Shown: positions 29,395 through 38,436, numbered from the stretch's first letter. The stretch is DNA of 64,000 bases from Corynebacterium sp. 74A (GCF_008930665.1 NZ_PQMG01000002.1:395145-459144); one strand, 5' to 3'. A program made the numbers and translations. Notes: generated from the letters alone by a model not told the origin.

Positions 29395-30948
29395 ATGGTT
29401 GATGCTCTCGTATTCCCCGTGTCTGGGGTAATGAAGCTCTGGCATATCCTGCTTCATGATGGGCTCGGGTTGAACGAATCCCGCGCCTGGCTATTCACCA
29501 TCTTCGGCCTGATTATCACCGTCCGACTCTCCATCTTCCCCTTCTTCTGGAAACAACAGAAGAACAGCCGCATGTCCTATAAGCTGCGCCCTCAGCTCGC
29601 GGCGCTGCGCAAGGAATACGGGCTGGTAACCGATCCCGTCATACTCAAAGAGCAGAAGCGCAAACGCAAGCAGCTCTACAAGGAGAATCAGTACTCGGCC
29701 ACGGCCGGTTGCGTGCCGGCGCTCATCCAGATCCCCGTATTCATTGGTCTCTACCGGCTCATGCTGCGCATGGCGCGGCCCTCCGATGGCATCGAATCCG
29801 CCCACCACCCGCCTATCGGCATGCTCAGCTCCGAGGAGATGGCGAGTTTTTTGCAGGTGCGCATCCGCGATGTGCCCATTGCCTCCTACGTAGCCATGTC
29901 TGATGAGCAGTTTGCCCTGCTCAACACCAGCCACGACCAAGTGTTTCGCTTCGTGCTGCCGCTGGTGATCTGCGCCTCCGTGTTCACCACGATCAACATG
30001 GTCACCGCCTCGATCCGCAACTACTTCACCTTGGACTTCAACTCCCCGAGCGCGGTGAAGATGCAGAAGTTCATGCTGCCCTTCATGTTTATGGCGGCCA
30101 TCTTCCCCATCTACTTCGGCCTGCTCGGCCCCTTCCCCGTGGCCATCGCCATCTACTGGTTCGGCAATAACCTGTGGACGCTCACCCAGTCCATGACCAC
30201 CATGGCGATCATGCACTACCGCTACCCGCTGAGCGAGGAGTTCATCGCCCACCGCGACCAGGGACGCGAGAACTATCGCAAGAAGAAAGCCTTCTTCCGG
30301 CAGCGGAAATGGGGCGTGCGACGACGACGCCTGCAGTGCATCACCGCCGGTGCATCCAAGCGGGAGCAGCTCCGCAAAGAGATCGCCATGATCGAAGAGC
30401 GGGGCAAAGCCTATGACGAGGCGGTAGCCAAAGCCAAGGCCCAAGCCAAGCAGGCCTCCAAGGCACTGCGCACCGCCAAAAAAGAACACAAACGGGCCCT
30501 CAAGCGCGGCGAGCCGCTACCCCAGCCAGCACCCGCCGCCCCAGATCCCGAGCAGCAGGAGCAGAAGCCGGCACCCACCCAGAAGCCGAAGCCCCGGATG
30601 ATCACGCTGCGGCTCGACGAGAAGACGATGGGCGCCCCCACTGCCAGCACGCGCCGGCAGGCGCCGCGCACAGTACCCGCCATGGCGGAGATCGCCCGCG
30701 CCGCGGATACGCCCGCACAGTCCGCTGCACCTCAGCCGACACAGCCAGCACGGTCGCCGCAGCAGAAGCGGAGCGCGAGCACCCCCGCGCAGCGCCCCAC
30801 GCGGCGCACAGAGCCCTCCTCGCATGTGCTGCGGCGGAAGGATACGGCCACCGGCCCCAAGCAGCGCGTGATGCGGCACCTGAAGCCCCATCACGGGCGG
30901 CACCGTATGGCTGACGTGAATAAGCCGCGGAAACCGCGGCAGAGTTAG
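29395..30948 (+). CDS. YidC/Oxa1-family membrane insertase with long basic tail
   Basis: A 517-residue insertase. The five-helix core covers residues 10-270. TVRLSIFPFFWKQQKNS carries the groove arginine of the family, and NQYSATAGCVPALIQIPVFIGLYR is the conserved loop after the charged hairpin. From about 300 the protein is a long hydrophilic tail, first a Lys/Ala helix, then Pro/Gln/Arg-rich and ending very basic, possibly ribosome- or lipid-binding. In corynebacteria the main yidC sits with rnpA and dnaA near oriC; this one does not, so it is probably a second paralogue (inference). Its stop codon overlaps a dispersed-repeat copy. Confidence 0.85.
   Translation: MVDALVFPVSGVMKLWHILLHDGLGLNESRAWLFTIFGLIITVRLSIFPFFWKQQKNSRMSYKLRPQLAALRKEYGLVTDPVILKEQKRKRKQLYKENQYSATAGCVPALIQIPVFIGLYRLMLRMARPSDGIESAHHPPIGMLSSEEMASFLQVRIRDVPIASYVAMSDEQFALLNTSHDQVFRFVLPLVICASVFTTINMVTASIRNYFTLDFNSPSAVKMQKFMLPFMFMAAIFPIYFGLLGPFPVAIAIYWFGNNLWTLTQSMTTMAIMHYRYPLSEEFIAHRDQGRENYRKKKAFFRQRKWGVRRRRLQCITAGASKREQLRKEIAMIEERGKAYDEAVAKAKAQAKQASKALRTAKKEHKRALKRGEPLPQPAPAAPDPEQQEQKPAPTQKPKPRMITLRLDEKTMGAPTASTRRQAPRTVPAMAEIARAADTPAQSAAPQPTQPARSPQQKRSASTPAQRPTRRTEPSSHVLRRKDTATGPKQRVMRHLKPHHGRHRMADVNKPRKPRQS
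30924..30940 (+). other. Hairpin at the end of the YidC-family gene
   Basis: GCCGCGG-AAA-CCGCGGC within the last codons. With the repeat at 30948 it fills the 13-bp space between the convergent genes. It may act as a T-less terminator. Confidence 0.4.
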
Positions 30949-30961
30949 GCGTCGATAAGCG
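30948..30961 (+). repeat. Dispersed repeat copy between convergent stops
   Basis: GGCGTCGATAAGCG starts on the last base of the YidC-family stop codon and ends one base before the complement of the TetR stop, so it is the whole intergenic space. Confidence 0.85.
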
Positions 30962-31600
30962 CTAAATGGCGTAGTCGGCGGGTGGTGCGCCGAGCAATTG
31001 CTTCGCCAGATCGCGGGCGGTGAGCAGCGGCGCAATATCGTGGGTGAGCTTCGCCCCGGCGAGGCCGCCGTCGAGGAAGATGAGCAATTGGTTGGCTAGG
31101 GACTCGCTGGGGTAGCCGTTTTTCTCGGTCAATAGCGCAGTCATGGTCTCCTGCAACCATTTCCGATGGGTTAGAGCGGCGTTGATGATGCCCTGCTCGG
31201 ATTCGTTTTCGGGTCGGGGATACTCGCTAGCGGCATTTTGAAAGTGGGAACCGCGGAAGTCTTTGCCTGGTTCGTCCTCGATGACCTTCGTAAAAAACGC
31301 GAGGATTTTCTTCTCGGGGTCCTCGTAATCGGCGACGCGCTCTTCCCAATCATTCCGCCAGTCCTGGTCCAGGGCCTCGAGATAAGCGATCACGAGGGCG
31401 TCTTTAGAGCCGAAAAGTGAATAAAGACTTGCCTTGGCCACATCGGCTTCGCGGAGCACGCGATCAATGCCGATGACGCGGATGCCCTCGGTGGTGAACA
31501 GCGCGGTGGCGCTGGCGAGGAGCCGCTCCCGTGGGCTCGGGCGATTCTTGCGCCGTGCCCGACCAGGCTTCTTGGTTCCTGCACCCTTTGCTGCTGCCAT
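30962..31600 (-). CDS. TetR/AcrR-family regulator
   Basis: A 212-residue repressor. A lysine/arginine-rich start leads into the helix-turn-helix RERLLASATALFTTEGIRVIGIDRVLREADVAKASLYSLFGSKDALV (about 24-70, read in parts), the family signature. The C-terminal ligand domain runs from about 85. The target is not obvious: the neighbouring YidC gene is convergent and the upstream gene on minus (GlsB-like) has its own terminator. AGAC-N6-GTCT around 31679-31692 upstream of the gene could be an autoregulatory half-palindrome (weak). Confidence 0.85.
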   Translation of the reverse strand: MAAAKGAGTKKPGRARRKNRPSPRERLLASATALFTTEGIRVIGIDRVLREADVAKASLYSLFGSKDALVIAYLEALDQDWRNDWEERVADYEDPEKKILAFFTKVIEDEPGKDFRGSHFQNAASEYPRPENESEQGIINAALTHRKWLQETMTALLTEKNGYPSESLANQLLIFLDGGLAGAKLTHDIAPLLTARDLAKQLLGAPPADYAI

Positions 31601-31818
31601 CGCTTTCTCCGCTCACCCTTCCTTACTGTGTGCCACACGAGGGCTATGCGCGCGTCGAGCGCCACCCCCTGCGCGATATAGACGCACCGGTCTGTTTTAT
31701 GTCTCTCCTAGCAGCATATCGTGTTTGTGGCGGGCCGTGGTAGCGAATCGGCGACAGTGTGAATCTACCCAGCGCTGGGCGCGCTCTACGACGCGTATCT
31801 TCAACCTTCAGCGCATGA

Positions 31819-31848
31819 GAAAAGCCGCCGGGTTCATCCCGACGGCTT
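31819..31848 (-). terminator. Intrinsic terminator of the GlsB-like gene
   Basis: AAGCCG-CGGG arms at 31822-31832 pair with 31838-31848 with one mismatch, followed on minus by TTTTCTC. Confidence 0.7.
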
Positions 31849-31901
31849 AAAACGTGATCTCGCTGTCACCTCCTCTGAAAGGAGGCTGTGCGAGGGATCA
31901 A

Positions 31902-32159
31902 CTAGTTCTTCTTGATCTTGCCCACAACCCACAGGAGGAGCACAGCGCCCAGCAAGCAGGTGAAGAAGCTGAACCACCAGCCACCGGACTCTACGTCCAG
32001 GGCAAGGCCGAGGATCAGGCCACCGATGAGGCCGCCGGCAACACCGACGAGGATGTTCATGCCGATGCCCATCTGAGCATCGGTGCCCATGATCTTAGAG
32101 GCAATCCAGCCTGCGAGGCCGCCGATAATGATCCATCCAAAGAATCCAAGTCCGAGCAT
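31902..32159 (-). CDS. GlsB/YeaQ/YmgE family stress-response membrane protein
   Basis: An 85-residue protein with three hydrophobic helices and the family pattern GWIIIGGLAGWIASKIMG near the start and GLIGGLILGL in the middle. These small transglycosylase-associated proteins are induced under stress in many bacteria, with unknown mechanism. It ends in KIKKN on the cytoplasmic side. It is monocistronic, flanked by a terminator, in a stretch of stress-type genes (universal stress protein, CsbD). Confidence 0.88.
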   Translation of the reverse strand: MLGLGFFGWIIIGGLAGWIASKIMGTDAQMGIGMNILVGVAGGLIGGLILGLALDVESGGWWFSFFTCLLGAVLLLWVVGKIKKN

Positions 32160-32326
32160 GTTCTGTCCTTTCTCTGTGGTGCCCGCCTAGTGCGGGCACC
32201 ACTAACTTTTAGTCATACATGTGCTGTATGGTGCTCCTACCCGTTTTACAGAGCAGAAACTCTAAAAGCTACCCTCAGGACATTCCGCACTCAAATCGTG
32301 TCCAAACCTTAATATTAGGTTTGGCT

Positions 32327-33229
32327 TTAATCAGGATCGGAATCTGGGCGGACCACCATCATCGGGCACGGGGCGGACTGCAGCAGGGCCCGCGAGGTGG
32401 AACCCAGCAGCATGCCCTTGAAGCCGCCGCGTCCATGGGAGCCCACCACGAGCAGCTGGGCACCTTCGGCGGCATCCACTAGGGCGCGCACCGGGCGATC
32501 GCGGGTGACAATCTTGTTCACCTTCACGTTCGGGTAGCGCTCGATGAAGGGAGCCAGACGCTCGTCCAGCATTTCTGCCTGCTCCCGCTCCACGCTTGCC
32601 CACTGCTGCTGGGCAGCGGCAAGGCCAGCGAGGGAGGTTTGCACCTGCATATCCATCCAAGTGTGCACCGCGTTCAACTCAGCGCCGCGGGCATCCGCCT
32701 CAGCGAAAGCATAGGCGGTGGCCTTTTCCGAGACTCCCGAGCCATCCACGCCGACGACCACGGGGCCGTACTTGGTGGAATCCAGCACTTGGCTGTCCTC
32801 GCGGACCACCACGACCGGGTTATAGGAGTGGCTGACCACTGCGGCAGAGACCGAACCCATCACCATGCCGGACAGCCCACCCAAGCCGCGGGAGCCCATG
32901 ACGATCATGGTGACGTCCTTGGACATCTCCAGCAGCATGTCAATGGGCGAGCCCTCAGCGATGGTGTGGCCGATCTTGATATCGGGCGCCACCTCGTGCG
33001 CGATCGCACGGGCTTCTTCAATCTTCTCGAGAGTTTCCTTTTGCAGGTCGTCGAAAAGCTCCTGCGGCGGCACCATGCCCTCTGCATAGAGGAACTGGGG
33101 CATGGCATAGCTTGCGGCCAGACGAAGGGGCTCGCCGCGCTTCATAGCGGTGTTAGCGGCCCAGCGCACGGCGGTCTTGGAGGCCTCCGAGCCATCTACG
33201 GCAGCAACAATAATTTGCTCTTTGCTCAT
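32327..33229 (-). CDS. Universal stress protein, tandem UspA domains
   Basis: A 300-residue protein of two UspA domains (about 1-145 and 155-300). Each carries the ATP-binding loop: MGSRGLGGLSGMVMGSVS in the first and GSHGRGGFKGMLLGSTS in the second, so both halves should bind nucleotide. I start at ATG 33229 (MSKEQIIVAAVDGS). Tandem Usp proteins are common in actinobacteria and respond to hypoxia and stationary phase. No partner gene is adjacent. Confidence 0.92.
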   Translation of the reverse strand: MSKEQIIVAAVDGSEASKTAVRWAANTAMKRGEPLRLAASYAMPQFLYAEGMVPPQELFDDLQKETLEKIEEARAIAHEVAPDIKIGHTIAEGSPIDMLLEMSKDVTMIVMGSRGLGGLSGMVMGSVSAAVVSHSYNPVVVVREDSQVLDSTKYGPVVVGVDGSGVSEKATAYAFAEADARGAELNAVHTWMDMQVQTSLAGLAAAQQQWASVEREQAEMLDERLAPFIERYPNVKVNKIVTRDRPVRALVDAAEGAQLLVVGSHGRGGFKGMLLGSTSRALLQSAPCPMMVVRPDSDPD

Positions 33230-33488
33230 CGTGTATCGCCTTCCCAATCACGTGGCTTAATGTCACCTTCCAGCCTACCTGGATATAGCCCGTGGGGATA
33301 GTGTTTATAACCAGTTAGGGCCGAGTGGGGCCAATATCACCCACACACGGGCGTTCAGCGATCCACCCCGCTCTCCCAGCTGCCACCGGTCACCCCATTA
33401 TCCCTGCAGCACTACCCCGTGTGAGCTGGCATAATCCCGCCCTAGGCCCAACCCTAGAGCCTGATCTCGGGCGAATGCACGGCAGACA
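33230..33488. other. Gene-free stretch upstream of the Usp gene
   Basis: No convincing frame, RNA or repeat here. It holds the Usp promoter on the minus strand and ends at the tRNA-Ser terminator. Confidence 0.4.
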
Positions 33489-33534
33489 GAGAAAAGCTCC
33501 CGAGCTATCCTGCACAGGATCTCTCGGGAGCTTT
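33489..33534 (-). terminator. Intrinsic terminator behind tRNA-Ser(CGA)
   Basis: AAAGCTCCCGAG (33493-33504) pairs with CTCGGGAGCTTT (33523-33534) with an inner stem, then TTTTCTC on minus. Confidence 0.88.
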
Positions 33535-33540
33535 ATCGCG

Positions 33541-33628
33541 CGGTGGCGGAGGGATTTGAACCCTCGGTAGGGGATTACCCTACACTCGCTTTCGAGGCGA
33601 GCACCTTCGGCCGCTCGGACACGCCACC
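33541..33628 (-). tRNA. tRNA-Ser(CGA)
   Basis: A complete 88-nt class II cloverleaf. The acceptor GGTGGCG pairs with CGCCACC, the anticodon stem CTCGC/GCGAG holds CT-CGA-AA, a long variable arm is present, and the T-arm reads GGGTTCAAATCCC. CCA is not encoded. Reads UCG. Confidence 0.95.
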
Positions 33629-33760
33629 GCGTAATAGGTTACGGGCGGGTGCGTAGATACACCAAATCCGCTGGCGCAGCACCGTTGTCCAGTGGCCGCG
33701 CGCAGCGGATCAGGCTCATCAACTTGGCGCTAATGATTCAGTGGCGCCGGAGCGATCTTT

Positions 33761-33958
33761 TTAGTTCTTGAACTTACCGAAAACCTCGTTGGCCTTGTCC
33801 TTGATGGCTTCGCCGGCTTCCTCGACCTTGTCCTTGACCTCGGACTTAACCTGATCGGCCTTGCCCTCGTTCTTGACGTCGTCGTTGCCGGTAGCCTCGC
33901 CGAAGCCTTCCTTGGCCTTGCCTACGAGATCGTCCTTTGCGTTTTCAAAGTCAGACAT
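33761..33958 (-). CDS. CsbD family protein
   Basis: A 65-residue, highly charged helical protein (MSDFENAKDDLVGKAKEGFG), with the repeated pattern of Lys/Glu and Gly typical of CsbD, a general-stress protein family of unknown mechanism. I start at ATG 33958 with AAGGAG directly upstream, and not in the 56-codon upstream extension. The upstream neighbour on minus is tadA, with a 94-bp gap. Confidence 0.88.
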   Translation of the reverse strand: MSDFENAKDDLVGKAKEGFGEATGNDDVKNEGKADQVKSEVKDKVEEAGEAIKDKANEVFGKFKN

Positions 33959-34052
33959 AGAGTCTCCTTCCGTTGGTGAACGTTTATCAATCACCGACAA
34001 TAGGTGTGAAATCCCTCTCGCGCCACGTCGGGTTGCTTTTGAGACCCAATTG

Positions 34053-34565
34053 TTACCCACCATTGCGTAGGTTACGGAAAAACCCCTGCATAAGCCGCTC
34101 GCATTCTTCTCGCAATATGCCCCCAATAAGTTCAGGATGGTGCACCGTGAGCGGATCTAAAGGGATGTCATAGACGGATCCGCAGGCCCCAGTTTTGGGC
34201 TCGTACGCTCCGAAGATAATGCGCCCCACCCTAGCGCCGATGGCCGCGCCGGCGCACATGGCGCAGGGCTCGAGAGTGACGACGAGAGTGCAGTCCTCGA
34301 GCCGCCAGCCATCGCCGAGCTGCTGTACGGCTGCGCGGATAGCGAGCACCTCGGCGTGGGCGGTGGGATCGGCATCGGCTTCTCGACGATTCGTTGCCCG
34401 CGCCACCTCTTGGCCCCACGGGTCCACAATCACCGCGCCCACGGGAACATCCCCGGCGGGTGTATCCGCTGCCACTTCGAGGGCGCGGCGCATGAGCGCG
34501 CGGGCCTGCTTAAGGTACTGCGGCTCGGGCAGCACGCCCTTAGGAGAGCTCGAGGCCGGTGGCAT
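34053..34565 (-). CDS. tadA: tRNA-specific adenosine deaminase
   Basis: A 170-residue zinc deaminase that makes inosine at the wobble base of tRNA-Arg(ACG), the tRNA encoded twice in this window. The zinc and proton-shuttle motif HAEVLAIR is near residue 70, and EPCAMCAGA near residue 99 gives the two cysteine ligands. The frame from ATG 34565 overlaps the upstream gene by 26 bp; a GTG at 34535 is another possible start. It is coupled to the deaminase-associated gene, the usual corynebacterial order. Confidence 0.93.
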   Translation of the reverse strand: MPPASSSPKGVLPEPQYLKQARALMRRALEVAADTPAGDVPVGAVIVDPWGQEVARATNRREADADPTAHAEVLAIRAAVQQLGDGWRLEDCTLVVTLEPCAMCAGAAIGARVGRIIFGAYEPKTGACGSVYDIPLDPLTVHHPELIGGILREECERLMQGFFRNLRNGG

Positions 34566-35034
34566 CGGCGAGTTGTTCCTCGAAACCGAGCTCTTCTGCG
34601 ATCTTCATCACCGCTTCGGAGGGCCAGAGCTCATCATCGTCGAGGATCACGTCCATCACCTGCTCGGACAGGCCGACGTCCTCCAAAATGGTGAAGTCGC
34701 CTTCGGCCCATGGGTCGACGTCATCGAGCTCGTCCTCGTCCAGATCAGGCAGGTCGATGCCGAGCTCATTGAGCACGTCCTCGGCAAGGTCATCGTCGAG
34801 GGCGTAAGTGGCGTCGGACAGCAGGGCGAACACTCGCGACGGAGTGGGCCGGACGATGATGAAATAATCATCCTCGCTGCACAGCAGGGCGAAGGCTGGG
34901 CCTTCCGCGCGGAGGCTGCGCACGGCGGCGATGGAGGTGTCTAGGCTTTCAAAGTCATCTTTGTAGCGCTGCACCTGCCATTGGCCGTTGTTGAGGGTAA
35001 CCACCACAGAAAAGTCGACGCGATCGGCACTCAT
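34540..35034 (-). CDS. tRNA adenosine deaminase-associated protein
   Basis: A 164-residue acidic protein always seen upstream of tadA in actinobacteria, function not known. The N-terminus (DFSVVVTLNNGQWQVQRYKDD) starts a small beta/alpha domain, followed by a strongly acidic stretch (LPDLDEDELDDVDPWAEGDF, about 97-116) and a helical end. Overlap of its end with the tadA start shows translational coupling. It is divergent from tyrA with 38 bp between starts. Confidence 0.85.
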   Translation of the reverse strand: MSADRVDFSVVVTLNNGQWQVQRYKDDFESLDTSIAAVRSLRAEGPAFALLCSEDDYFIIVRPTPSRVFALLSDATYALDDDLAEDVLNELGIDLPDLDEDELDDVDPWAEGDFTILEDVGLSEQVMDVILDDDELWPSEAVMKIAEELGFEEQLADATGLELS

Positions 35035-35072
35035 ACCACGTAACCGTAGTCGTTTTGTGCCACACTTGTCGG

Positions 35073-36128
35073 ATGATCCCGCATAACATTTCTCGTCCCG
35101 TCTGCATCCTCGGGCTCGGGCTGATCGGCGGCTCCTTGCTGCGCGATCTGCACCACGCCGGCCACGCCTGCTTTGGCTTTAACCGCTCCCCCTCCGCCGT
35201 GTCTACGGCCCAAGATGAGGGCTATGACGTCTCCTCGCAGCTCGAGCCCACCCTCGAGCGCGCTGAACAGGAAGGCGCCTTGATTGTGTTGGCGGTGCCG
35301 ATGCCGGCGATCGGCACCATGCTCGATGCCATCGCCAGCTACGCCCCGTCCTGCGGCATCACCGATGTGGTGAGTGTGAAATCGGCGGTGCTCGCCGAGG
35401 TGCGCGCCCGCGGCATGGAAGGCCGCTATGTGGGCGGGCACCCCATGGCTGGAACCGCCGATTCCGGCTGGTCGGCCGCCCACGATGACCTCTTCAAGGG
35501 CGCCGCGTGGGTGATTACCTTCGACTATGCAGCAGAGCACCCCGAGGCTGTGGATGAGGACTGGCTGCGGCTGTGGGTGGATTGCGTGCGCATGGCCAGC
35601 AAGGTGGGGGCGGAGGTCATCCCGGCCCGCAGCGATCACCACGATTCCGCGGTGGCGCGCATCTCGCATGTGCCCCACCTGCTCGCCGAGGCCCTCGCCG
35701 TGGTCGGCGATAATGGCGGCCCGCTCGCCCTATCGCTGGCCGCCGGTTCCTTCCGCGATGGCACCCGTGTGGCCAGCTCGGCGCCCTCGCTGGTGCGCGC
35801 CATGTGCGAGACCAACCACGAGGCGGTACTCACCGCCTTGGATGAGGCACTGGAGTTGCTTAACGACGCCCGCACGCATCTCACCACCTCCGCGCCGAAT
35901 ATTGGCGAGCTGGTGGATTTCGGTTATCGCTCCCGCGTCCGCTTTGAGGCGCGGAGTAATTCCACCCCGAATAACTCCACGCAGATTAGTTCCCGCCCGG
36001 TGCTGCGCATCCAGCCGGGTAGCGCCGCCTGGGTACAGCAGCTCATTCATGCCGAAAACCTCGGTGCCCGCATCGAGCTGCTCGAGGCCCCCGCACCGCT
36101 GCCGAGCGAGGATGAGCGGCCGCGGTAG
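35073..36128 (+). CDS. tyrA: Prephenate dehydrogenase
   Basis: A 351-residue TyrA oxidising prephenate (or arogenate) towards tyrosine. The NAD(P) site CILGLGLIGGSLLRDL is at residues 10-25. The catalytic histidine lies in GGHPMAGT near residue 125, and HHDSAVARISHVPH near 194 carries further active-site residues. A C-terminal part from about 275 (VDFGYRSRVRFEAR) is weakly conserved. I choose ATG 35073 over the in-frame TTG at 35055. The divergent tadA pair upstream matches other corynebacteria. Confidence 0.92.
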   Translation: MIPHNISRPVCILGLGLIGGSLLRDLHHAGHACFGFNRSPSAVSTAQDEGYDVSSQLEPTLERAEQEGALIVLAVPMPAIGTMLDAIASYAPSCGITDVVSVKSAVLAEVRARGMEGRYVGGHPMAGTADSGWSAAHDDLFKGAAWVITFDYAAEHPEAVDEDWLRLWVDCVRMASKVGAEVIPARSDHHDSAVARISHVPHLLAEALAVVGDNGGPLALSLAAGSFRDGTRVASSAPSLVRAMCETNHEAVLTALDEALELLNDARTHLTTSAPNIGELVDFGYRSRVRFEARSNSTPNNSTQISSRPVLRIQPGSAAWVQQLIHAENLGARIELLEAPAPLPSEDERPR

Positions 36129-36196
36129 TCATATCGCGGGCCCGCAGAACGCTGGGGGCCCGCGATGCGCTCACCCGAGACCGCCCTGAAACGCCA

Positions 36197-36228
36197 GAAA
36201 ACCCAGTCCATCAAGTGGATGAACTGGG
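36197..36228 (-). terminator. Terminator behind tRNA-Arg copy 1
   Basis: CCCAGTCCATC (36202-36212) pairs with GATGAACTGGG (36218-36228), then TTTTCTGG on minus. The stem sequence is related to the one behind the second copy. Confidence 0.8.
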
Positions 36229-36235
36229 TTTCCGT

Positions 36236-36311
36236 TGGTGCGCCCGAAGGGATTCGAACCCCTAACCTTCTGATCCGTAGTCAGATGCTCTATCCGTTGA
36301 GCTACGGGCGC
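36236..36311 (-). tRNA. tRNA-Arg(ACG), copy 1
   Basis: A 76-nt tRNA including an encoded CCA (from 36236). The acceptor GCGCCCG/CGGGCGC and anticodon loop CT-ACG-GA are intact. The wobble A is the target of TadA. Identical to the copy at 44542. Confidence 0.96.
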
Positions 36312-36490
36312 AGTCCACGTCACTGAGATTTCTCTCGGTGCTGTGCAACGAGAAAATACATTACACCCCCAGCAAAGAAACCGGCAAGTTGCCTGCTCAT
36401 GAGGCTTTTTGCCGGTTTCTTTCTGGCTACTGGGCACGCTGCACGGGGCATCAAACGCCGTGCAGCCGCAGCCGTGGACTATCCCCCTAG

Positions 36491-38077
36491 CTAGGGCAGC
36501 ACGAGGTTGAACACGGGCACCGCGAGGAGATACACGGTGGCGGTGATCAGGAAGAGACCAATGATGTTTAGCCCGATACCACCCTTGACCATTTCGCCGA
36601 TACGGACATAGCCGGAACCGAAGGCGATGGCGTTCGGCGGAGTCGCGACCGGCAGCATGAAGGCACAGGTGGCGGCCAGTGCCACCGGGATGGTGAGCAG
36701 CAGGACGTTCTCTTCGCCGCCGAGGCTGGTGAGGCCAATACCCACGGCCACGCCGCCCAGGATGGGCAGGAAGGCCGCAGCCGTAGCGGTGTTCGAGGTG
36801 AACTCGGTGAGGATGAGCACCACGGCGGCAATGACGAAGATGAACAGGATGGTGGGCAGCACATCGAGGCCGCGGGCGAGCTCACCAATCCACAGCGACA
36901 GTCCGGAGACGGAGAACATCTTGGACAGTGCGAGGCCACCGCCGAAGAGCAGCAGCACATCCCAGGGGAGTTCCTTGGCGGTCTCCCAGTCGATGAGGCG
37001 CACGCCGGTTTTTGCATTGGCAGGGAGAATGAACAGCAGAAGCGCTGCGGTCATGCCGATGGCGGCGTCGGCAATGTTCAGTGCGGAGCCGCTGATGCGG
37101 ATGATGATGGGAATGAAGATCCAAGACAGGGCGGTCAGCAGGAAAATCAGGCCCACATACTTTTCGCCGCGGCACATCGGGCCCATGGCCTTGATCTCGT
37201 TACGGATCAGCTCACGTCCACCGGGGATCTCCTTGATCTCCGGCTTGAACACGCTGATAAGCACGAACCAGGCGATGGCCAGGAACACGGCGGCCAGCGG
37301 CACGCCGACCATCATCCACTGCCCGAAGCCGATGTGCACGTCGTGGTTATCGGACATGTAGCCGACCAGCAGGGCGTTCGGCGGGGTGCCGATGATAGTG
37401 CCCAAGGAACCAATCGAGGCCGAGTAGGCGATGGCGAGCATCAGCGCCGTCGCGAACTTCTTCTGCTTGTCTTGGCCGCCGACCTGTTCGGCGGTAAGCG
37501 CCAGTACGGATACACCGATGGGCAACATCACCACGGCGGTGGCGGTATTGGACACCCACATGGAGAGGAAGCCGGTGGCGATCATGAAGCCGGCGATGAG
37601 CTGCTTGGGCTTGGTGCCCACCAGCAGCACCACGCTGAGCGCGAGGCGCCGGTGCAAATTCCAGCGCTGCATGCCGAGCGCCAGGATGAATCCACCCATA
37701 AACAGGAAGATGGTGGGGTTGCCGTATTGGCCGGAGACATCACCGAAATCCACCAGCTGCGCTAGGGGGAACAGCGCGAGCGGCACCAAGGCGGTGGCGG
37801 CCAGCGGGATGGCTTCCGTCATCCACCATGCGCCCATGAGCACGGCACCAGCGGCGGTGGTGCGGAGCGCCTGATAGGTATAGGGCTCCTCGGTATCCGG
37901 ATAGGCCTTGTTCACGGTGTCGGCCGCGGATTCCGGGAAGAGATAGTAAACGATCAGCGCAAGCACGACGCCCAAAATGAGGCCGAAGGCCTGGCGGCGC
38001 CATGCTGAGGCGGGGGGAGCCTCAGCGTCGGCTGCCGGTGCGTGGGCGCTCGACTCGTGAGTAACTGGGGTAGACAC
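36491..38077 (-). CDS. DASS-family (SLC13) sodium/dicarboxylate symporter
   Basis: A 528-residue transporter with about eleven to thirteen segments. The two SNT signature motifs of the family are present as SNTATAVVMLPIG (about residue 175) and SNTATAAAFLPI (about 430), the sites of sodium and carboxylate binding. It is close in layout to the C. glutamicum succinate/fumarate/malate importers. The start is GTG 38077 (STPVTHESS), leaving a hydrophilic alanine-rich N-terminus before the first helix. It is alone, with a 400-bp upstream region containing a 16-bp palindrome. Confidence 0.9.
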   Translation of the reverse strand: MSTPVTHESSAHAPAADAEAPPASAWRRQAFGLILGVVLALIVYYLFPESAADTVNKAYPDTEEPYTYQALRTTAAGAVLMGAWWMTEAIPLAATALVPLALFPLAQLVDFGDVSGQYGNPTIFLFMGGFILALGMQRWNLHRRLALSVVLLVGTKPKQLIAGFMIATGFLSMWVSNTATAVVMLPIGVSVLALTAEQVGGQDKQKKFATALMLAIAYSASIGSLGTIIGTPPNALLVGYMSDNHDVHIGFGQWMMVGVPLAAVFLAIAWFVLISVFKPEIKEIPGGRELIRNEIKAMGPMCRGEKYVGLIFLLTALSWIFIPIIIRISGSALNIADAAIGMTAALLLFILPANAKTGVRLIDWETAKELPWDVLLLFGGGLALSKMFSVSGLSLWIGELARGLDVLPTILFIFVIAAVVLILTEFTSNTATAAAFLPILGGVAVGIGLTSLGGEENVLLLTIPVALAATCAFMLPVATPPNAIAFGSGYVRIGEMVKGGIGLNIIGLFLITATVYLLAVPVFNLVLP

Positions 38078-38250
38078 AGCGGTACCAGCTTTCCATGTGT
38101 GAGTGAAGAAAAACGGGTGTGAAGCCGCTCGCCAACACCTCATGGGCTCTCTGCGGTGATGTCCGATCCCGCATTTCCCCACGTCAATGGGGTCGGGGGC
38201 GGCGCAAGGCAGCTTCCGTGAAGCACTTACTGCGAAAGGAAATGCTTACC

Positions 38251-38302
38251 CTACTTAGAGTAGTTCTCAAGAGGGTTGTTATAAGTCATTTCGCCCGAAA
38301 TG
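38251..38302. promoter_or_regulatory. Palindromes upstream of the DASS transporter
   Basis: CATTTCG-CC-CGAAATG at 38287-38302 is a perfect 16-bp palindrome, and CTACT-TAG-AGTAG at 38251-38263 is a second one. Both lie 170-230 bp before the GTG. They are candidate operators. The regulator is not in the window. Confidence 0.45.
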
Positions 38303-38383
38303 CTCACAGAACCTGAGAAGATTACCCCTAAATGGATGGGGACTGTCCGTATGTCACCTGCCGTTAATGTCAGACGGTTCATT

Positions 38384-38436
38384 AAAGAAAAGGGGCCGGC
38401 CGCCGCTGCTGCAGTGCGCAGACGACGTCCGGCCCC
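38384..38436 (-). terminator. Intrinsic terminator of the PTS operon
   Basis: GGGGCCGG (38392-38399) pairs with CCGGCCCC (38429-38436), then TTTTCTTT on minus, 42 bases after the EIIA stop. Confidence 0.8.

Noticed and set aside
36171..36437. Frame with VAQRIEHLTTDQKVRGSNPFG
   Set aside because: It is the translated shadow of tRNA-Arg, a well-known artefact; the same occurs at 44516-44698.
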